From Aquificota bacterium (lineage in GTDB: Bacteria; Aquificota; Aquificia; Aquificales; QOAS01), in NCBI GenBank assembly GCA_013153315.1, contig JAADES010000057.1, positions 1 through 38,427 of the forward strand: a stretch of DNA of 38,427 nucleotides, written 5' to 3'. The position numbers and the translations under genes are program-made. The notes under the pieces are model-generated. The model worked only from the letters and a program-made list of their open reading frames with translations, was not told the DNA's origin and made no database searches. Below, piece by piece: positions 16,119 to 24,029 of this stretch (the stretch's first letter is position 1; each line of letters begins with the position of its first letter).

Positions 16119-17410
16119 TCCATTTGTTGGTTTTTTCTAATTTCTATGGCCCTTTTGTGGGCTGTTAAGCCTTCATATTGGGCTAAAACTTTGGCGGCGT
16201 CGGCGACCTTTTCAAAACCGTGGGCGTCAACGTAAAGTATGGAACTTCTTTTGATAAAGTCGTAAACCCCTAGGGGCGAGAAAAAGCGGGCTGTTCCTCC
16301 GGTAGGTAGGGTATGGTTGGGGCCTAAAACATAGTCGCCCAAAGGTTCGGTGGTATAGTGGCCTAAAAAGATAGCACCGGCATGTTTTATTTTTGGTAGT
16401 AAATCCCAAGGGTTGGAGGTGGCTATTTCTAGGTGTTCGGGGGCTATAAGGTTGGCCAATTTACAAGCTTCTTCCAAATTTTCCACCACGAATATAGTTC
16501 CCCAGTTTTCTATGGATTTTTGGGCTATTTCTTTCCTTTCGAGGGTGGCTAGTTGTTTCTCTACCTCTTGCTTTATTTTTAAGGCGGTTTCAAAGGAAGG
16601 GGTTACACAAAAGGCACCCGCCAGTTCGTCATGTTCGGCCTGTGAAAGTAGGTCGGCGGCCACCCAGGCGGGGTTTGAAGTTTCGTCGGCTATAACCAGA
16701 ATTTCCGAAGGCCCCGCCACCATATCTATATCGACAACACCGTAGAGCAGTTTTTTAGCCAATGCAACATAGATATTTCCGGGCCCCACTATTTTATCCA
16801 CTTTGGGCACCGTTTCAGTCCCGTAGGCGAGGGCGGCAACAGCTTGGGCACCGCCTATTCTAAATACTTTGTTAACCCCTGCAATAAAAGCGGCAGCCAA
16901 GGTTGCAGGGTTGGGGTTGGGGGAAACCATAACAATTTCTTCGACACCTGCAACTTTAGCGGGTATAACGTTCATTAAAACTGTTGATGGATATTGAGCC
17001 TTTCCGCCGGGAACGTAAACTCCAACCCTTTCTAGAGGGGTTATCTTTTGACCCAAAATAATACCTTCCTCTTCGGAGGTTATAAAGGAGTTCTCCAGCT
17101 GTTTTTCATGAAATTTTCTAATTCGGGCGGCGGCAAATTCCAAAGCTTCCCTTAGTTGGGAGGGAATACTTTCATAAGCCTTTCTAAGTTCCCTAAAAGG
17201 AATTTCCAACTCTTCGGGTTTTTTTATATTAGCCCTATCAAAGCGGTTTGTATATTCAATAAGGGCCTCATCGCCGCGGGTCTTTACATTTTCTATTATT
17301 TCCTTAACAGTTTTTTCATATTCCTCCGAAAGGATTTCTCCTCGGTTTTTAATTCTTTCCAATTGGGGGTTTTCTTCCCAAATAAAACCTCTTAGGTCTA
17401 CGATTTTCAT
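16115..17410 (-). CDS. hisD: Histidinol dehydrogenase
   Basis: A 431-residue Zn enzyme that performs the last two oxidations of histidine synthesis, histidinol to histidine with NAD. Recognisable blocks are VYVPGGKAQYPSTVLMN, RIGGAQAVAALAYGTETVP, VAGPSEILVIADE, LLSQAEHDELA, and the C-terminal GPNHTLPTGGTARFFSPLGV. Length is normal and the frame is intact. It is separate from hisIE. The start has no Shine-Dalgarno; a GACAAT hexamer ends 8 nt before the ATG. The 149-bp region shared with ndk contains a dyad at 17437-17451. Confidence 0.97.
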   Translation of the reverse strand: MKIVDLRGFIWEENPQLERIKNRGEILSEEYEKTVKEIIENVKTRGDEALIEYTNRFDRANIKKPEELEIPFRELRKAYESIPSQLREALEFAAARIRKFHEKQLENSFITSEEEGIILGQKITPLERVGVYVPGGKAQYPSTVLMNVIPAKVAGVEEIVMVSPNPNPATLAAAFIAGVNKVFRIGGAQAVAALAYGTETVPKVDKIVGPGNIYVALAKKLLYGVVDIDMVAGPSEILVIADETSNPAWVAADLLSQAEHDELAGAFCVTPSFETALKIKQEVEKQLATLERKEIAQKSIENWGTIFVVENLEEACKLANLIAPEHLEIATSNPWDLLPKIKHAGAIFLGHYTTEPLGDYVLGPNHTLPTGGTARFFSPLGVYDFIKRSSILYVDAHGFEKVADAAKVLAQYEGLTAHKRAIEIRKNQQMD

Positions 17411-17436
17411 AGGAAATAATTGTCATTGGGGGGATA

Positions 17437-17451
17437 CTTATTTCAAATAAG
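17437..17451. repeat. Dyad symmetry between hisD and ndk
   Basis: CTTATTT and AAATAAG flank a single C, giving a 15-nt perfect inverted repeat about 27 bp upstream of hisD. It could be an operator for hisD; nothing else supports this. The rest of 17411-17559 holds only the presumed promoters. Confidence 0.35.
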
Positions 17452-17559
17452 ACACTTAAGGGGTTCAAAATCTAATATTTAACCGCCTTATGTTAGGGAC
17501 TTTTGGAACCTATTACTATCTTCATCTTCCGACTAGTTCTACCTACAATTAAAAATCCC

Positions 17560-17988
17560 ATGGCAGTAGAAAGAACTTTGGTAATAGTAAAACCCGACGC
17601 TTTTGCCAAGGGTGCCACCGGAAAAATCATAGACCGCTTTATCCAAGAGGGTTTGGAGCTCAAAGCTCTAAAAATGTTTAAGTTCACCAAAGAGCAGGCC
17701 GAAGGTTTCTATTACGTTCACAAAGATAGGCCTTTCTTCGGCGAGTTGGTTGAATTTATGACCAGCGGCCCCGTTGTTGCTATGGTTTTAGAGGGCGAAA
17801 ATGCTATCAAAAGGGTTAGAGAAATAATCGGCCCCACCGACAGCGAAGAGGCCCGCAAAGTTGCCCCCAACTCCCTAAGGGCCCAATTTGGAACCGACAA
17901 GGGTAAAAATGCCGTTCACGCTTCCGACAGCCCCGAAAGCGCCCAATACGAAATTTGCTATATATTCTCCCGTTTGGAACAGTTTTAA
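17560..17988 (+). CDS. ndk: Nucleoside diphosphate kinase
   Basis: A 142-residue enzyme that transfers the terminal phosphate from ATP to other (d)NDPs. The family signature NAVHASDSPESA carries the phosphorylated His, and the N-terminus AVERTLVIVKPDAFAKG is canonical. A longer reading from an upstream codon at 17503 is rejected because family homology begins at ATG 17560 and a TACAAT (17544-17549) lies 10 nt before it, which would place the transcript start at or just before the ATG. The last 4 nt overlap the end of miaA, which converges. Confidence 0.96.
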   Translation: MAVERTLVIVKPDAFAKGATGKIIDRFIQEGLELKALKMFKFTKEQAEGFYYVHKDRPFFGELVEFMTSGPVVAMVLEGENAIKRVREIIGPTDSEEARKVAPNSLRAQFGTDKGKNAVHASDSPESAQYEICYIFSRLEQF

Positions 17989-18911
17989 AATCTTCTTTCG
18001 TATTCTTTTTTTATCAATTCCACCGCTTGGTCGTTATTTAATTCGTCGAGGTTTATTTTTAACCAATCTTGGTATCTTTTAAACCACCGTAGTTGTCTTT
18101 TAGCTTGCTCTTTAGTGTGTTTAATTGTGTCATAGATGCACTCTATAAGGGTTTTCTTTCCTTCAAAGTAGGGGAGGAATTCTTTGTAATCTATCGCTTG
18201 GGGGGAGGTTATAGCTTCTTTAAAACCCATCGATAGGAGTTTATTTATTTCCCCCAAAAGTCCGTCCCTAATCATATCCCAAACACGGTTTTTTATTCTT
18301 TGATATTGACTTTCCCAAGGTCGATATAAAAACACTCCCAAATAAGGGTAGCGGGGTTTTTTCCAATTCCCGTGGAAGGAAGAATAGGGTTTTCCCGTCA
18401 GTTGGTAAACTTCCAAGGCTCGGACTATCCTCCTTAGGTCGTTGGGGTGGATTTTTTTAGCATATTCGGGGTCTATTTCTATAAGTTCCTTCCAAAGTTG
18501 CTCTTTTCCTTCTTCTTCGGCCCTTTGGTAGAGCTTTTTCCTTAGTTCCCAATCGGCGGGTGGTGTTTCGGCCAGCCCATACAAAAAGGGGTGGATATAC
18601 ATATAGGTTCCACCCACCACTATGGGAATTTTTCCTTTGGCCCATATTTCTTTTACCGCTTCGTCGGCAATGTCAATAAATTGCTTTATGGAAAAGGTTT
18701 CATCGGGGTTTACCACATCTATAACGTAGTGCTTTACCTTTTTTGTTTCCTCCGGGGAGGGTTTGGCCGTTCCTATGTCCATGTGGCGGTAAACGGCCAT
18801 AGAGTCGGCGCTGATGATTTCTCCCCCTATCTCTTGGGCCAGCTTTAGAGATAGCTCGGTTTTTCCTACCCCCGTAGGGCCACCTATTACTATCAGCGGT
18901 TTTTTTTGCAT
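17985..18911 (-). CDS. miaA: tRNA dimethylallyltransferase
   Basis: A 308-residue enzyme that adds an isopentenyl group to N6 of adenosine 37 in tRNAs reading UNN codons. The P-loop GGPTGVGKTELS, ISADSMAVYRHMDIGTAKPS, the GGTYMYI block, and RRIVRALEVYQLTGKP are all typical. Length is normal. TAATAA (18925-18920 on the minus strand) ends 8 nt before the ATG, matching the leaderless pattern. It diverges from an unknown membrane protein gene across 35 bp and converges with ndk. Confidence 0.95.
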   Translation of the reverse strand: MQKKPLIVIGGPTGVGKTELSLKLAQEIGGEIISADSMAVYRHMDIGTAKPSPEETKKVKHYVIDVVNPDETFSIKQFIDIADEAVKEIWAKGKIPIVVGGTYMYIHPFLYGLAETPPADWELRKKLYQRAEEEGKEQLWKELIEIDPEYAKKIHPNDLRRIVRALEVYQLTGKPYSSFHGNWKKPRYPYLGVFLYRPWESQYQRIKNRVWDMIRDGLLGEINKLLSMGFKEAITSPQAIDYKEFLPYFEGKKTLIECIYDTIKHTKEQAKRQLRWFKRYQDWLKINLDELNNDQAVELIKKEYERRF

Positions 18912-18946
18912 TTTCGGGTTTATTAATTTTGGTTATTTTGTTTCCT

Positions 18947-19492
18947 ATGTTCCAAATATACCTTTTTTGGGCGGCAAAAAGTTTAACCTTTTGGGTAGGA
19001 TTTTTTATAGCCTTCCTTTTAGGTCTTTATTTTTTCCAAATCTTTGATGGTTCTACTTTTAGTTTTTACCGTTTGGGGGTTGGGCTTGTTTACTCAACCC
19101 TTTTGGGAATTATTAGCGGATGTCTCTTTAAAAGTCTAAAGGAAAAATTAGCCCAACTTTTGGAGGAAAGAAAATTAAAAAATCCTCTAAAAGGTTTTAT
19201 CGAAAATCTCCGCTCGGGGAGGAGAAAGGAAGCTTTTTTAACCCTTTTTAGGGAAGGTTTTAAATTCCTAGTCCTTTTTGGGGCTATATTAGGCATTGGA
19301 GCCGCCCAATTTTGTGTTTTCGGTTCTCCTGTTTGCACATTTTCGGTCGGTGCGGCTATAGTTACGGCTATATTTCCTCAATTTATGGTTTATTGGCTTT
19401 ACGAATATGCCAACCAGATAGTAATAGGGGCTATTATTTTTCAGCTAATAGGCCTATTTTTTATGGGTTGTTTTAAAAGGGTGCCGGCTTAA
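18947..19492 (+). CDS. Polytopic membrane protein of unknown function
   Basis: A 181-residue hydrophobic protein with about four to five membrane segments, a basic cytoplasmic loop in the middle (KEKLAQLLEERKLKNPLKGF ... RSGRRKE), and two Cys in QFCVFGSPVCTF. I do not recognise a family. ATG 18947 is chosen over an in-frame TTG at 18929 because TATTTT lies 7 nt before the ATG. It diverges from miaA over 35 bp. No other gene nearby suggests a role. Confidence 0.62.
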   Translation: MFQIYLFWAAKSLTFWVGFFIAFLLGLYFFQIFDGSTFSFYRLGVGLVYSTLLGIISGCLFKSLKEKLAQLLEERKLKNPLKGFIENLRSGRRKEAFLTLFREGFKFLVLFGAILGIGAAQFCVFGSPVCTFSVGAAIVTAIFPQFMVYWLYEYANQIVIGAIIFQLIGLFFMGCFKRVPA

Positions 19493-19507
19493 CGCTTGAG
19501 CAAAATA

Positions 19508-19528
19508 GACCCGTTGGGCGGTCGGGTC
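19508..19528 (-). terminator. Candidate terminator downstream of the M48 protease gene
   Basis: On the minus strand GACCCG pairs with CGGGTC around a 9-nt loop and is followed by TATTTTG. It lies about 60 nt past the protease stop, inside an unusually GC-rich gap (19493-19586) in which I see no other gene. Confidence 0.45.
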
Positions 19529-19586
19529 GTAGAGAGGTTGAAGGTGGGGTTTATTCGCGTCGACAATACAAAAGTGGAAAAGAAAA

Positions 19587-20387
19587 TTAGGAGTTTTCCA
19601 ACTTGGGTAAAACAAACTTCTTAGCATATTCGGGATGTTTCTTGAGGAAAGAAACCAATTTACGCACATATTCCAGCCTTTCCTTAGAGAGCGGGTGGTC
19701 GGATAGGAATTCGGGAGGTTCTTCTTTGGCGAACTTTTTAGTCATCCTTTCCCAGAGCTTAACCGCCCCGTCAAGGTTAAAACCTGCCCGTTGCATAATT
19801 AGAAGGCCTACTTCGTCAGCCTCCCTTTCTTGCTCCCGCGAATACGGGAGCAAAAAGGCTATGCTTACACCTGCTTCGTAAAGAAGGCTTCCAATCTGCC
19901 TATAGGCGGGGGACAATTTTCCCAGCAGTAAATATTCCCCTAAAGAAGCGACTTCGTAGGTGGAATATTTTTCCGCCCCGTGCCTGAGGATAACGTGGGC
20001 CATCTCGTGGGCTAAGACGGCCGCCAGCTCATCGTCGCTTTTTACAAAGTCCAACAAACCCTTATAAACAAAGATATTGCCGTTAGGCAGGGCAAAGGCG
20101 TTAACTTGGGGGTTGTCCAACACATAAACCTTCCAATCGTAGAGTTTTTTATATTTGTCGGGTAGAGCTTTATAGAGCTTTTCGAAAACCCTTTTTACCC
20201 TTTCCACCAGTTTAGGGTTTTTAACCAGTTTTTCCCTTTTTAGAATAGCTTTAGCAGCCTGGTTACCCAGTTCCATTTCTTGTTGGTGGGTGAGAATAAT
20301 GAACTGCGTTCGGTGAACTATTGGCGAACGGGCGCAGGAAAAAATTAATAGAGCCAAAAATGTTAAAAGGAAGAGTTTCCTGAGCAT
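19587..20387 (-). CDS. M48-family metalloprotease, predicted lipoprotein
   Basis: A 266-residue zinc protease. The N-terminus has a lipoprotein-type signal ending LIFSC, so the mature protein is probably anchored at Cys18 in the envelope, like LoiP/BepA-type quality-control proteases. The zinc site is HEMAH, with the third ligand in READEVG about 60 residues later. A conserved NAFALPNGNIFVYKGLL block precedes it. There is no C-terminal TPR domain, so it is closer to LoiP than BepA. TATAAA ends 9 nt before the ATG. Substrate unknown. Confidence 0.9.
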   Translation of the reverse strand: MLRKLFLLTFLALLIFSCARSPIVHRTQFIILTHQQEMELGNQAAKAILKREKLVKNPKLVERVKRVFEKLYKALPDKYKKLYDWKVYVLDNPQVNAFALPNGNIFVYKGLLDFVKSDDELAAVLAHEMAHVILRHGAEKYSTYEVASLGEYLLLGKLSPAYRQIGSLLYEAGVSIAFLLPYSREQEREADEVGLLIMQRAGFNLDGAVKLWERMTKKFAKEEPPEFLSDHPLSKERLEYVRKLVSFLKKHPEYAKKFVLPKLENS

Positions 20388-20431
20388 GCCATTTTATTTA
20401 TAGCAGAGCTATCTTATACAACTACTTAAGT

Positions 20432-22108
20432 TTACTGATGTTGAAGCTTATCAGATTGGCAAGAAGAATTAACCAAAGTTAAATCCTTTAAAAGGCGGTT
20501 TAAATCCAACATTCCTATGTATTTTCCATCTTTATCCAAATAGGGGATACTGGAAGTGGTAAACATTCCCAAAATTTTGACAAGTTCTTCTTTGTCAAAA
20601 CCCTCTTTTAGGAAGATAGGATTACGGTGCATTATTTGGGAAATTTTTACTTCCGTCCCCCTTTGGAGGATTTTTAATAAATCGGTCGCCGAAAGGATGC
20701 CTACCAATTTTCCTTTTTCATTTACCACGGGAAGGTAGCGGGTATGAACTTTAGCAAACAACTTTAGGGCTTGGGAATAATCATCGTCTTCCTTCAAAGG
20801 TGAGATAAAAGTTAAATACTTCCGAGGGTCTAAGCATTTAAGAAATTCCAAAACTTGGCTGTTTTCTATATCTATCCCCTTTTGGATAAGACTTCTTTTG
20901 AAATAAGCCCCCGGCTCAAACTTTGCACTAATAAAAGCACTTATGGAGGAAGCTATTAATATTGGCAACAGTAGCTGGTAGGAATGGGTTAACTCGACCA
21001 CTATTATGGATGTTCTCAAGGGTGCGCGGGAAATCCCTGCCAACATAGCCGCGCTACCTACCAAAATAAAAACCCGCGGGTCAGCTCCTAAAAAGGTAAA
21101 TATTGAACCCAAGGCATAGCCTCCAAACGCTCCTATAAAAATAGAAGGCGACATTAGTCCCCCGAAAAGACCACTCCCGAGGGTAATAACAACGGCAACC
21201 CACTTGAGGAGCATAATAAAAAAAGCCTCTAAAGGGGAAGTTTTGTGCAGAAATAAACCCGTTATGTAACTGTATCCCGTTCCCCTTATTTGGGGAAACA
21301 GGGAAAGCAAAGAACCCACAACCAGGCCATTAATAAAAACAATTTTTAACCACAAATGGCGTAGAGATAGTTTTAAACCCCTTATGAAGTTTATACTCCA
21401 TTTGGTCAACAGAGCGAGGAAGCCGAAAAATATTCCTACGAAAGGAACCAAGTAGAAATAAAGGTCCTTAAATTGGAGGTGGGGAACAAAAAAAGCGGTG
21501 TAATTTCCTAAAAATTCTCTAGCCAAAAGGGTGGCGGTTGTAGAAGCAACTATTAAGGGAATGAGCAGATAAAGATTTACCTTACCGAGGATTATTTCTA
21601 TTCCTAAAAGCACACCCGCCAAAGGTGCGTTAAAAGTTGCCGCTATCGCCGATGATACCGCCGCCGACAAGTAAAGAATAAGGTTTACCCGAGGAACTTT
21701 AATAAGCTTTAAAAAGAGCTCCCCTAAAAGACCACCCAACTTTGCTATAGGAGCCTCCCTTCCCACCGGTAGGCCGAAACCTATATTTAGCGAGGTTAAA
21801 AATAAAACCAAAGAACCCTTTACGGGAGAAAAATGACCGTGCAGTAAAGCTATTTTTTTGGCTATATTGTCAAGAGAAACCCCTTCCGAATGCAATAAGA
21901 ACTTTAGAACCAAGAGATTGGATAAAACAAAAATAATCGGAGTGGAAATTAAATAAAAAATATCTCCGTGAAGGAAATTTATTTTTTGAAACAGAAAATG
22001 GAAAAAATCTATAAAGTCCCTAAAAAGGAGGGCGGAAAATCCTCCCAGTAACCCGATAATCAAAGGAATTAATAAAAAGTGAAGAAGCTCGTCCTTAGTT
22101 AGAAACAT
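20432..22108 (-). CDS. ClC-family anion channel/transporter with C-terminal CBS pair
   Basis: A 558-residue membrane protein: a ClC core of about 400 residues followed by two CBS domains (about 420-545; for example HTRYLPVVNEKGKLVGILSATDLL) that often bind adenine nucleotides. The gating Glu is in GREAP, and LGSGLFGGLMSPSIFIGAFGG corresponds to the GxFxP loop region. The usual GSGIP anion-site motif is replaced by EGVSLDN, so anion selectivity may differ. The gene overlaps the upstream ClC gene by 14 nt, yet TATAAA lies 7 nt before its ATG and there is no Shine-Dalgarno. It may therefore also be transcribed on its own. Confidence 0.9.
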   Translation of the reverse strand: MFLTKDELLHFLLIPLIIGLLGGFSALLFRDFIDFFHFLFQKINFLHGDIFYLISTPIIFVLSNLLVLKFLLHSEGVSLDNIAKKIALLHGHFSPVKGSLVLFLTSLNIGFGLPVGREAPIAKLGGLLGELFLKLIKVPRVNLILYLSAAVSSAIAATFNAPLAGVLLGIEIILGKVNLYLLIPLIVASTTATLLAREFLGNYTAFFVPHLQFKDLYFYLVPFVGIFFGFLALLTKWSINFIRGLKLSLRHLWLKIVFINGLVVGSLLSLFPQIRGTGYSYITGLFLHKTSPLEAFFIMLLKWVAVVITLGSGLFGGLMSPSIFIGAFGGYALGSIFTFLGADPRVFILVGSAAMLAGISRAPLRTSIIVVELTHSYQLLLPILIASSISAFISAKFEPGAYFKRSLIQKGIDIENSQVLEFLKCLDPRKYLTFISPLKEDDDYSQALKLFAKVHTRYLPVVNEKGKLVGILSATDLLKILQRGTEVKISQIMHRNPIFLKEGFDKEELVKILGMFTTSSIPYLDKDGKYIGMLDLNRLLKDLTLVNSSCQSDKLQHQ

Positions 22109-23480
22109 CAGATTTTTTATAATTGACCGAAAAAGTTCTTAAATTTCCTCTGAAAATATTTTTTTGACCTAAATAGGTGCTATAACCGAAGCTTGTTAAG
22201 TAGCTGGTTATTACCGCCGCAGTCATTGGGATAACCACATCATCGTGACTCATTTCGGTAATCATGACAATGGCTGCCAAGGGGGTTTTTGCGGCTGCCG
22301 CCAATGCCGAAGCCATTCCGGCCAAGGTAAAGGTTATTAACTCTTTGGGGAAAAAGTGTCCGAAAATATTTCCTACCGCCGAGCCGATTATTAACACAGG
22401 AAGGATTAAACCTCCTGAAATTCCGAAGGCTAGGGTTAGGCTGGTAACAAAAATTGTTCCCAAAATAATCAAAACATCGAAGTCTATAGGAAAACTGTTA
22501 TTGGCAAGGTCGGAAAGTATTTTCATATTTGCGGGTGCCGACAAGATTTCGGTGCTGTGGATATAGAGATAAAGAAAAAGCAATATAGGTATAGCCGCCA
22601 AAGTTCCCGCTATAGGCCTTTTTGCGGGCGGGAATATCTTGGAAAACTTTTGAAAGAAATGAAAAATTAGAGTGTAGACATATATGACTGCCGATATTAC
22701 CAACCCCATTATTACTATGTAGGGAATGGTGTCCAAATTCCAAATCGGTTTGGAGTGGAGCTCTATGAAATGGTGGTTTCCGCGGAAAAAAGAGAAGGTC
22801 AAATAGCTCACTATGGCGGCAATAATCATAGGTATAAAGGGCCTGTAGTCGAAATCATACATGTTTTCCAGTTCCATAGCGAATATAGAGCTTCCCAAGG
22901 GGGCTTTTAGTAATGCACCGGTAAAGGCCCCTCCACCTATCAAACCCAAAAGATTTTTGTATTTTTTACCAAAACCGTAGATTTTTCCCGTCCATTCTCC
23001 TATAGCCACCCCTAGGAAAAAGGAAGGCCCTTCTCTACCGGCTATAAACCCTCCCGATAACGTTAAAACCGAAACTACGAGTTTGTAAAAAATTACCTTA
23101 AAAGGGATGTATTTTTTTGTTTTTAAATGAAGCACCGCAAAACCTATTCCCGGCCCTTCAACTTCGGGATATTTTTGAATAACTTTGCCAACAATAAAAG
23201 CAACCAACAGAGGGTATACAAAAAAATAAACAACCTCTTGGGATAGGAACTTGTTTATATTGACCACAAAGAGGTCCATAACCGAAGCAATTACCCCGGT
23301 GGTTATTCCTATAGCTATAGAAAAAGGTAACCACCTCCCTAGGAAAAACAAAATGGATGCAAAATCAATTTTCATTGAGGGGGAGGATAACAACTCTTGG
23401 TAAATGCTTTTTATATACTCTTTGAGATTTATTTCTCTTCCTTCCAAAAAAAAGTTTATAAGGAACCTTTTTAAACCCAT
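22095..23480 (-). CDS. ClC-family anion channel/transporter without CBS domains
   Basis: A 461-residue ClC protein. It carries AGREGPSFFLGVAIGEWTG with the external gating Glu, GPGIGFAVLH in the place of GSGIP, and GISGGLILPVLIIGSAVG for the third anion-site helix. An N-terminal extension of about 45 charged and hydrophobic residues precedes the first core helix. It is clearly a different ClC branch from its downstream neighbour and has no CBS pair. ATG 23480 is preferred over a TTG one codon upstream because TATTTA ends 9 nt before it. The overlapping arrangement suggests the two ClC proteins act together, possibly as a heterodimer, which is inference. Confidence 0.9.
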   Translation of the reverse strand: MGLKRFLINFFLEGREINLKEYIKSIYQELLSSPSMKIDFASILFFLGRWLPFSIAIGITTGVIASVMDLFVVNINKFLSQEVVYFFVYPLLVAFIVGKVIQKYPEVEGPGIGFAVLHLKTKKYIPFKVIFYKLVVSVLTLSGGFIAGREGPSFFLGVAIGEWTGKIYGFGKKYKNLLGLIGGGAFTGALLKAPLGSSIFAMELENMYDFDYRPFIPMIIAAIVSYLTFSFFRGNHHFIELHSKPIWNLDTIPYIVIMGLVISAVIYVYTLIFHFFQKFSKIFPPAKRPIAGTLAAIPILLFLYLYIHSTEILSAPANMKILSDLANNSFPIDFDVLIILGTIFVTSLTLAFGISGGLILPVLIIGSAVGNIFGHFFPKELITFTLAGMASALAAAAKTPLAAIVMITEMSHDDVVIPMTAAVITSYLTSFGYSTYLGQKNIFRGNLRTFSVNYKKSDVSN

Positions 23481-23547
23481 CAAAGTTAATAAATACTAAC
23501 TTGAAAGGTTTACCAAATTTATGCTCCCTATTGAGGTTTTCTAAATG

Positions 23548-23575
23548 TTGACTTCCTCCTTAAGGAGATTAAATT
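23548..23575 (+). promoter_or_regulatory. Promoter with a palindromic spacer, upstream of the zinc-ribbon gene
   Basis: TTGACT (23548-23553) and TAAATT (23570-23575) are 16 bp apart. The spacer contains the 12-bp perfect palindrome CTCCTTAAGGAG (23556-23567), well placed to be an operator. Confidence 0.5.
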
Positions 23576-23609
23576 TCAATTTCACACGAATATTTAGGAG
23601 GTGCTAACT

Positions 23610-23945
23610 ATGTTTGCCAAAAGGAGGTTTAAATGTTTAGATTGCCAAACAGAGTTTGAGGTTGAATATGGTCGCCCCCGTTGGACTTTAAAGTGTCCCA
23701 ACTGCGGTAGTTCCAACATAGTTAGGGTAGACCGAGGAAGGGGTTTCGGATGGAGATGGGGCGGCCCAAGGTTTATAGAACAAGAAGCAAGAGAGCAAGA
23801 ATATGTAAATAGAGAGGAAACAACCTTTGGCTGGCGAGGCGGTTGCCGCGGCCGGGGTTTAGGCCTCGGTAGAGGAAGGGGCTTCGGTAGAGGTTTTGGT
23901 AGAGGTAGGGGATTTTCAAGAGGTAGGAATTGGGACCAAGATTAG
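23610..23945 (+). CDS. Zinc-ribbon protein with Arg/Gly-rich tail
   Basis: A 111-residue protein in two parts. Residues 1-40 form a four-Cys zinc ribbon (C9, C12, C29 and C32: FKCLDCQTEF ... LKCPNCGSS). After an acidic and aromatic linker (FIEQEAREQEYVNREE), residues of about 75-108 are an RG/RGG-like tail with repeats such as GRGFGRGFGRGRGF and one further Cys. Such tails usually bind RNA or drive assembly, while Gly/Arg-rich proteins of other bacteria (DUF5320-type) accompany metal-cofactor genes; neither role is shown here. ATG 23610 is chosen because an AGGAGG site lies 8 nt upstream. Strong Shine-Dalgarno and promoter suggest abundance. Confidence 0.8.
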   Translation: MFAKRRFKCLDCQTEFEVEYGRPRWTLKCPNCGSSNIVRVDRGRGFGWRWGGPRFIEQEAREQEYVNREETTFGWRGGCRGRGLGLGRGRGFGRGFGRGRGFSRGRNWDQD

Positions 23946-23983
23946 GTTTTTTTATTTTCTTTTTTCTTTCTCGGGGTTTCTTT

Positions 23984-24005
23984 AGAAGCTCTCTTTAAGG
24001 CTTCT
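23984..24005 (+). terminator. Hairpin between the zinc-ribbon gene and glmU
   Basis: AGAAGC (23984-23989) pairs with GCTTCT (24000-24005) around a 10-nt loop and is followed by TAGCTTTTCC. It is a modest terminator candidate; T-rich runs also lie just after the zinc-ribbon stop. Confidence 0.4.
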
Positions 24006-24029
24006 TAGCTTTTCCTAAAATTCGGAACT

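Noticed and set aside
17503-17559. N-terminal extension of ndk
   Set aside because: Family homology begins at ATG 17560, and a TACAAT -10 box lies inside the supposed extension.
19454-19669. Minus-strand 71-codon frame overlapping the M48 protease end
   Set aside because: Most of it is out of frame with the protease, and it lacks a start signal; kept only as an alternative reading of the GC-rich gap.
22264-22566. Plus-strand 100-codon frame inside the ClC gene
   Set aside because: Antisense shadow of conserved ClC helices; no promoter or ribosome-binding site.
23821-23940. G-rich repeats read as a DNA repeat or CRISPR-like array
   Set aside because: The repetition is codon-level Arg/Gly coding within one frame of the zinc-ribbon protein, without regular spacers.
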